From positions 1 to 30,820 of IMG/VR virus record IMGVR_UViG_3300003885_000855: DNA of 30,820 nucleotides, one strand, 5' to 3'. Numbering within the stretch: the stretch's first letter is position 1; each line of letters begins with the position of its first letter. The position numbers were made by a program, and so were the translations under genes. Under the pieces are notes generated by a model. It had not been told where the DNA came from. It was given only the letters and a program-made list of their open reading frames with translations, and searched no databases. Below, piece after piece: positions 30,424-30,820 of the stretch. The stretch comes from a virus.

Positions 30424-30758
30424 TGAAAAAATACATTTTATTAGGTTTAATTCTAGGAATATCGTTTAGCGTAATGGCAATGCCTAAAACTTTTGTTAAC
30501 GAAACAGTGATTGATCTTGCCGTTGATGATTTAGAAGTTATTGAAGCGTTTGCGGTTTACTTTAATTATCACGATAAAATTATTTCAACAACCGGCGAGG
30601 AAATGATAACCAACCCCCAAACCAAAAAAGAATTTTTCAAAATGCAGGTGGCGAAATTTATTGATGATGTGGTGGAAGCCGCGATTTATAAACAAGGGCA
30701 GGAACAAGCAAAGGTTGAAATTGATGCAGAGATTAAAATTAGGGGGAAAGTGAAATGA
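30423..30758 (+). CDS. Exported protein with signal peptide, 111 residues
   Basis: Starts MKKYILLGLILGISFSVMAM; a cut after VMA (residue 19) is likely. The mature part is acidic and helical (ETVIDLAVDDLEVIEAFAVY; EFFKMQVAKFIDDVVEAAIY) with a Lys/Glu-rich end. No cysteines or known domain are seen. It overlaps the fibre stop at its start (TAATG) and the next gene at its end (ATGA), so it belongs to the fibre operon. Perhaps a fibre chaperone or periplasmic-side partner; unproven. Confidence 0.6.
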   Translation: MKKYILLGLILGISFSVMAMPKTFVNETVIDLAVDDLEVIEAFAVYFNYHDKIISTTGEEMITNPQTKKEFFKMQVAKFIDDVVEAAIYKQGQEQAKVEIDAEIKIRGKVK

Positions 30759-30820
30759 GAAATAAAGGATTTTCACAAATTTTTGCGGTTCTAGGAATAT
30801 CGGCGACAATACTGATGGGT
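30755..30820 (+). CDS. Start of a protein with a prepilin-like N-terminus, cut by the window edge
   Basis: Only 22 codons are present: MRNKGFSQIFAVLGISATIL and two more. The basic leader, KGF junction and hydrophobic run recall a type IV prepilin, as in the fibre at 17974-19461. The ATG overlaps the previous stop (ATGA). Nothing can be said of the rest. Confidence 0.5.
   Translation, partial: MRNKGFSQIFAVLGISATILMG

Noticed and set aside
1-30820. Recoded genetic code with TGA as an amino acid
   Set aside because: TGA ends the large terminase and several overlapping small genes at sensible places, and no gene is interrupted by TGA.
1-30820. tRNA genes or insertion sequences
   Set aside because: No cloverleaf with a TTCGA-type arm and no transposase or terminal inverted repeats were seen.

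Overview
The window reads as one stretch of a low-GC, tailed double-stranded DNA phage (or prophage) genome with a podovirus-like late module. The likely host is a Patescibacteria/CPR bacterium of the Parcubacteria type. That host guess is inference: the fibre proteins carry the phrase GIGTTSPYAKLSVVG, TST-rich adhesin segments and a Cys-rich C-terminal tail that I associate with surface proteins of that group. TGA is used as a normal stop (for example in the large terminase), so the recoded CPR lineages are unlikely.

Layout. (1) 1-2427: a leftward operon of at least ten very small, mostly unrecognised genes, many joined by 4-base ATGA stop/start overlaps, read from a promoter near 2563-2590. 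(2) 2428-2783: a divergent control region with leftward and rightward promoters and an interleaved pair of inverted repeats. (3) 2784-5230: a small membrane/zinc-finger-like protein, a full-length divergent GroEL-type chaperonin and three small genes. (4) 5255-13584: the packaging and head module: small and large terminase, portal, two unknowns, scaffold, a probable head decoration protein, and a major capsid gene split by a group I intron that carries a LAGLIDADG homing endonuclease. (5) 13649-25647: tail and internal virion genes, including a tail nozzle-like protein, a fibre and a 1495-residue giant with an embedded DnaJ domain. (6) 25765-27153: a leftward island inside the rightward late genes, with a secreted protein, a 71-residue protein and about 580 bases of highly structured non-coding DNA. 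(7) 27341-30820: collagen-like/coiled-coil protein, a large adhesin-like fibre and further exported proteins, cut by the window edge.

How it fits together. The late genes follow the usual order terminase, portal, scaffold, capsid, connector, tail, ejection proteins, fibres. Two chaperone functions (GroEL type and J domain) suggest heavy investment in folding or in taking over host folding. An unusual number of late proteins start with a signal peptide, a membrane anchor or a prepilin-like segment.

The most unusual signal is a repeated architecture. Downstream of each of the three leftward promoters I can identify lies a block of crossing inverted repeats (order A-B-A'-B'), at 2472-2555, 26388-26432 and 27180-27258. 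The sequences differ but the topology is the same. They look like a family of two-state or pseudoknotted RNA leaders. All functions here are read from the sequence alone; no database search or folding was run.
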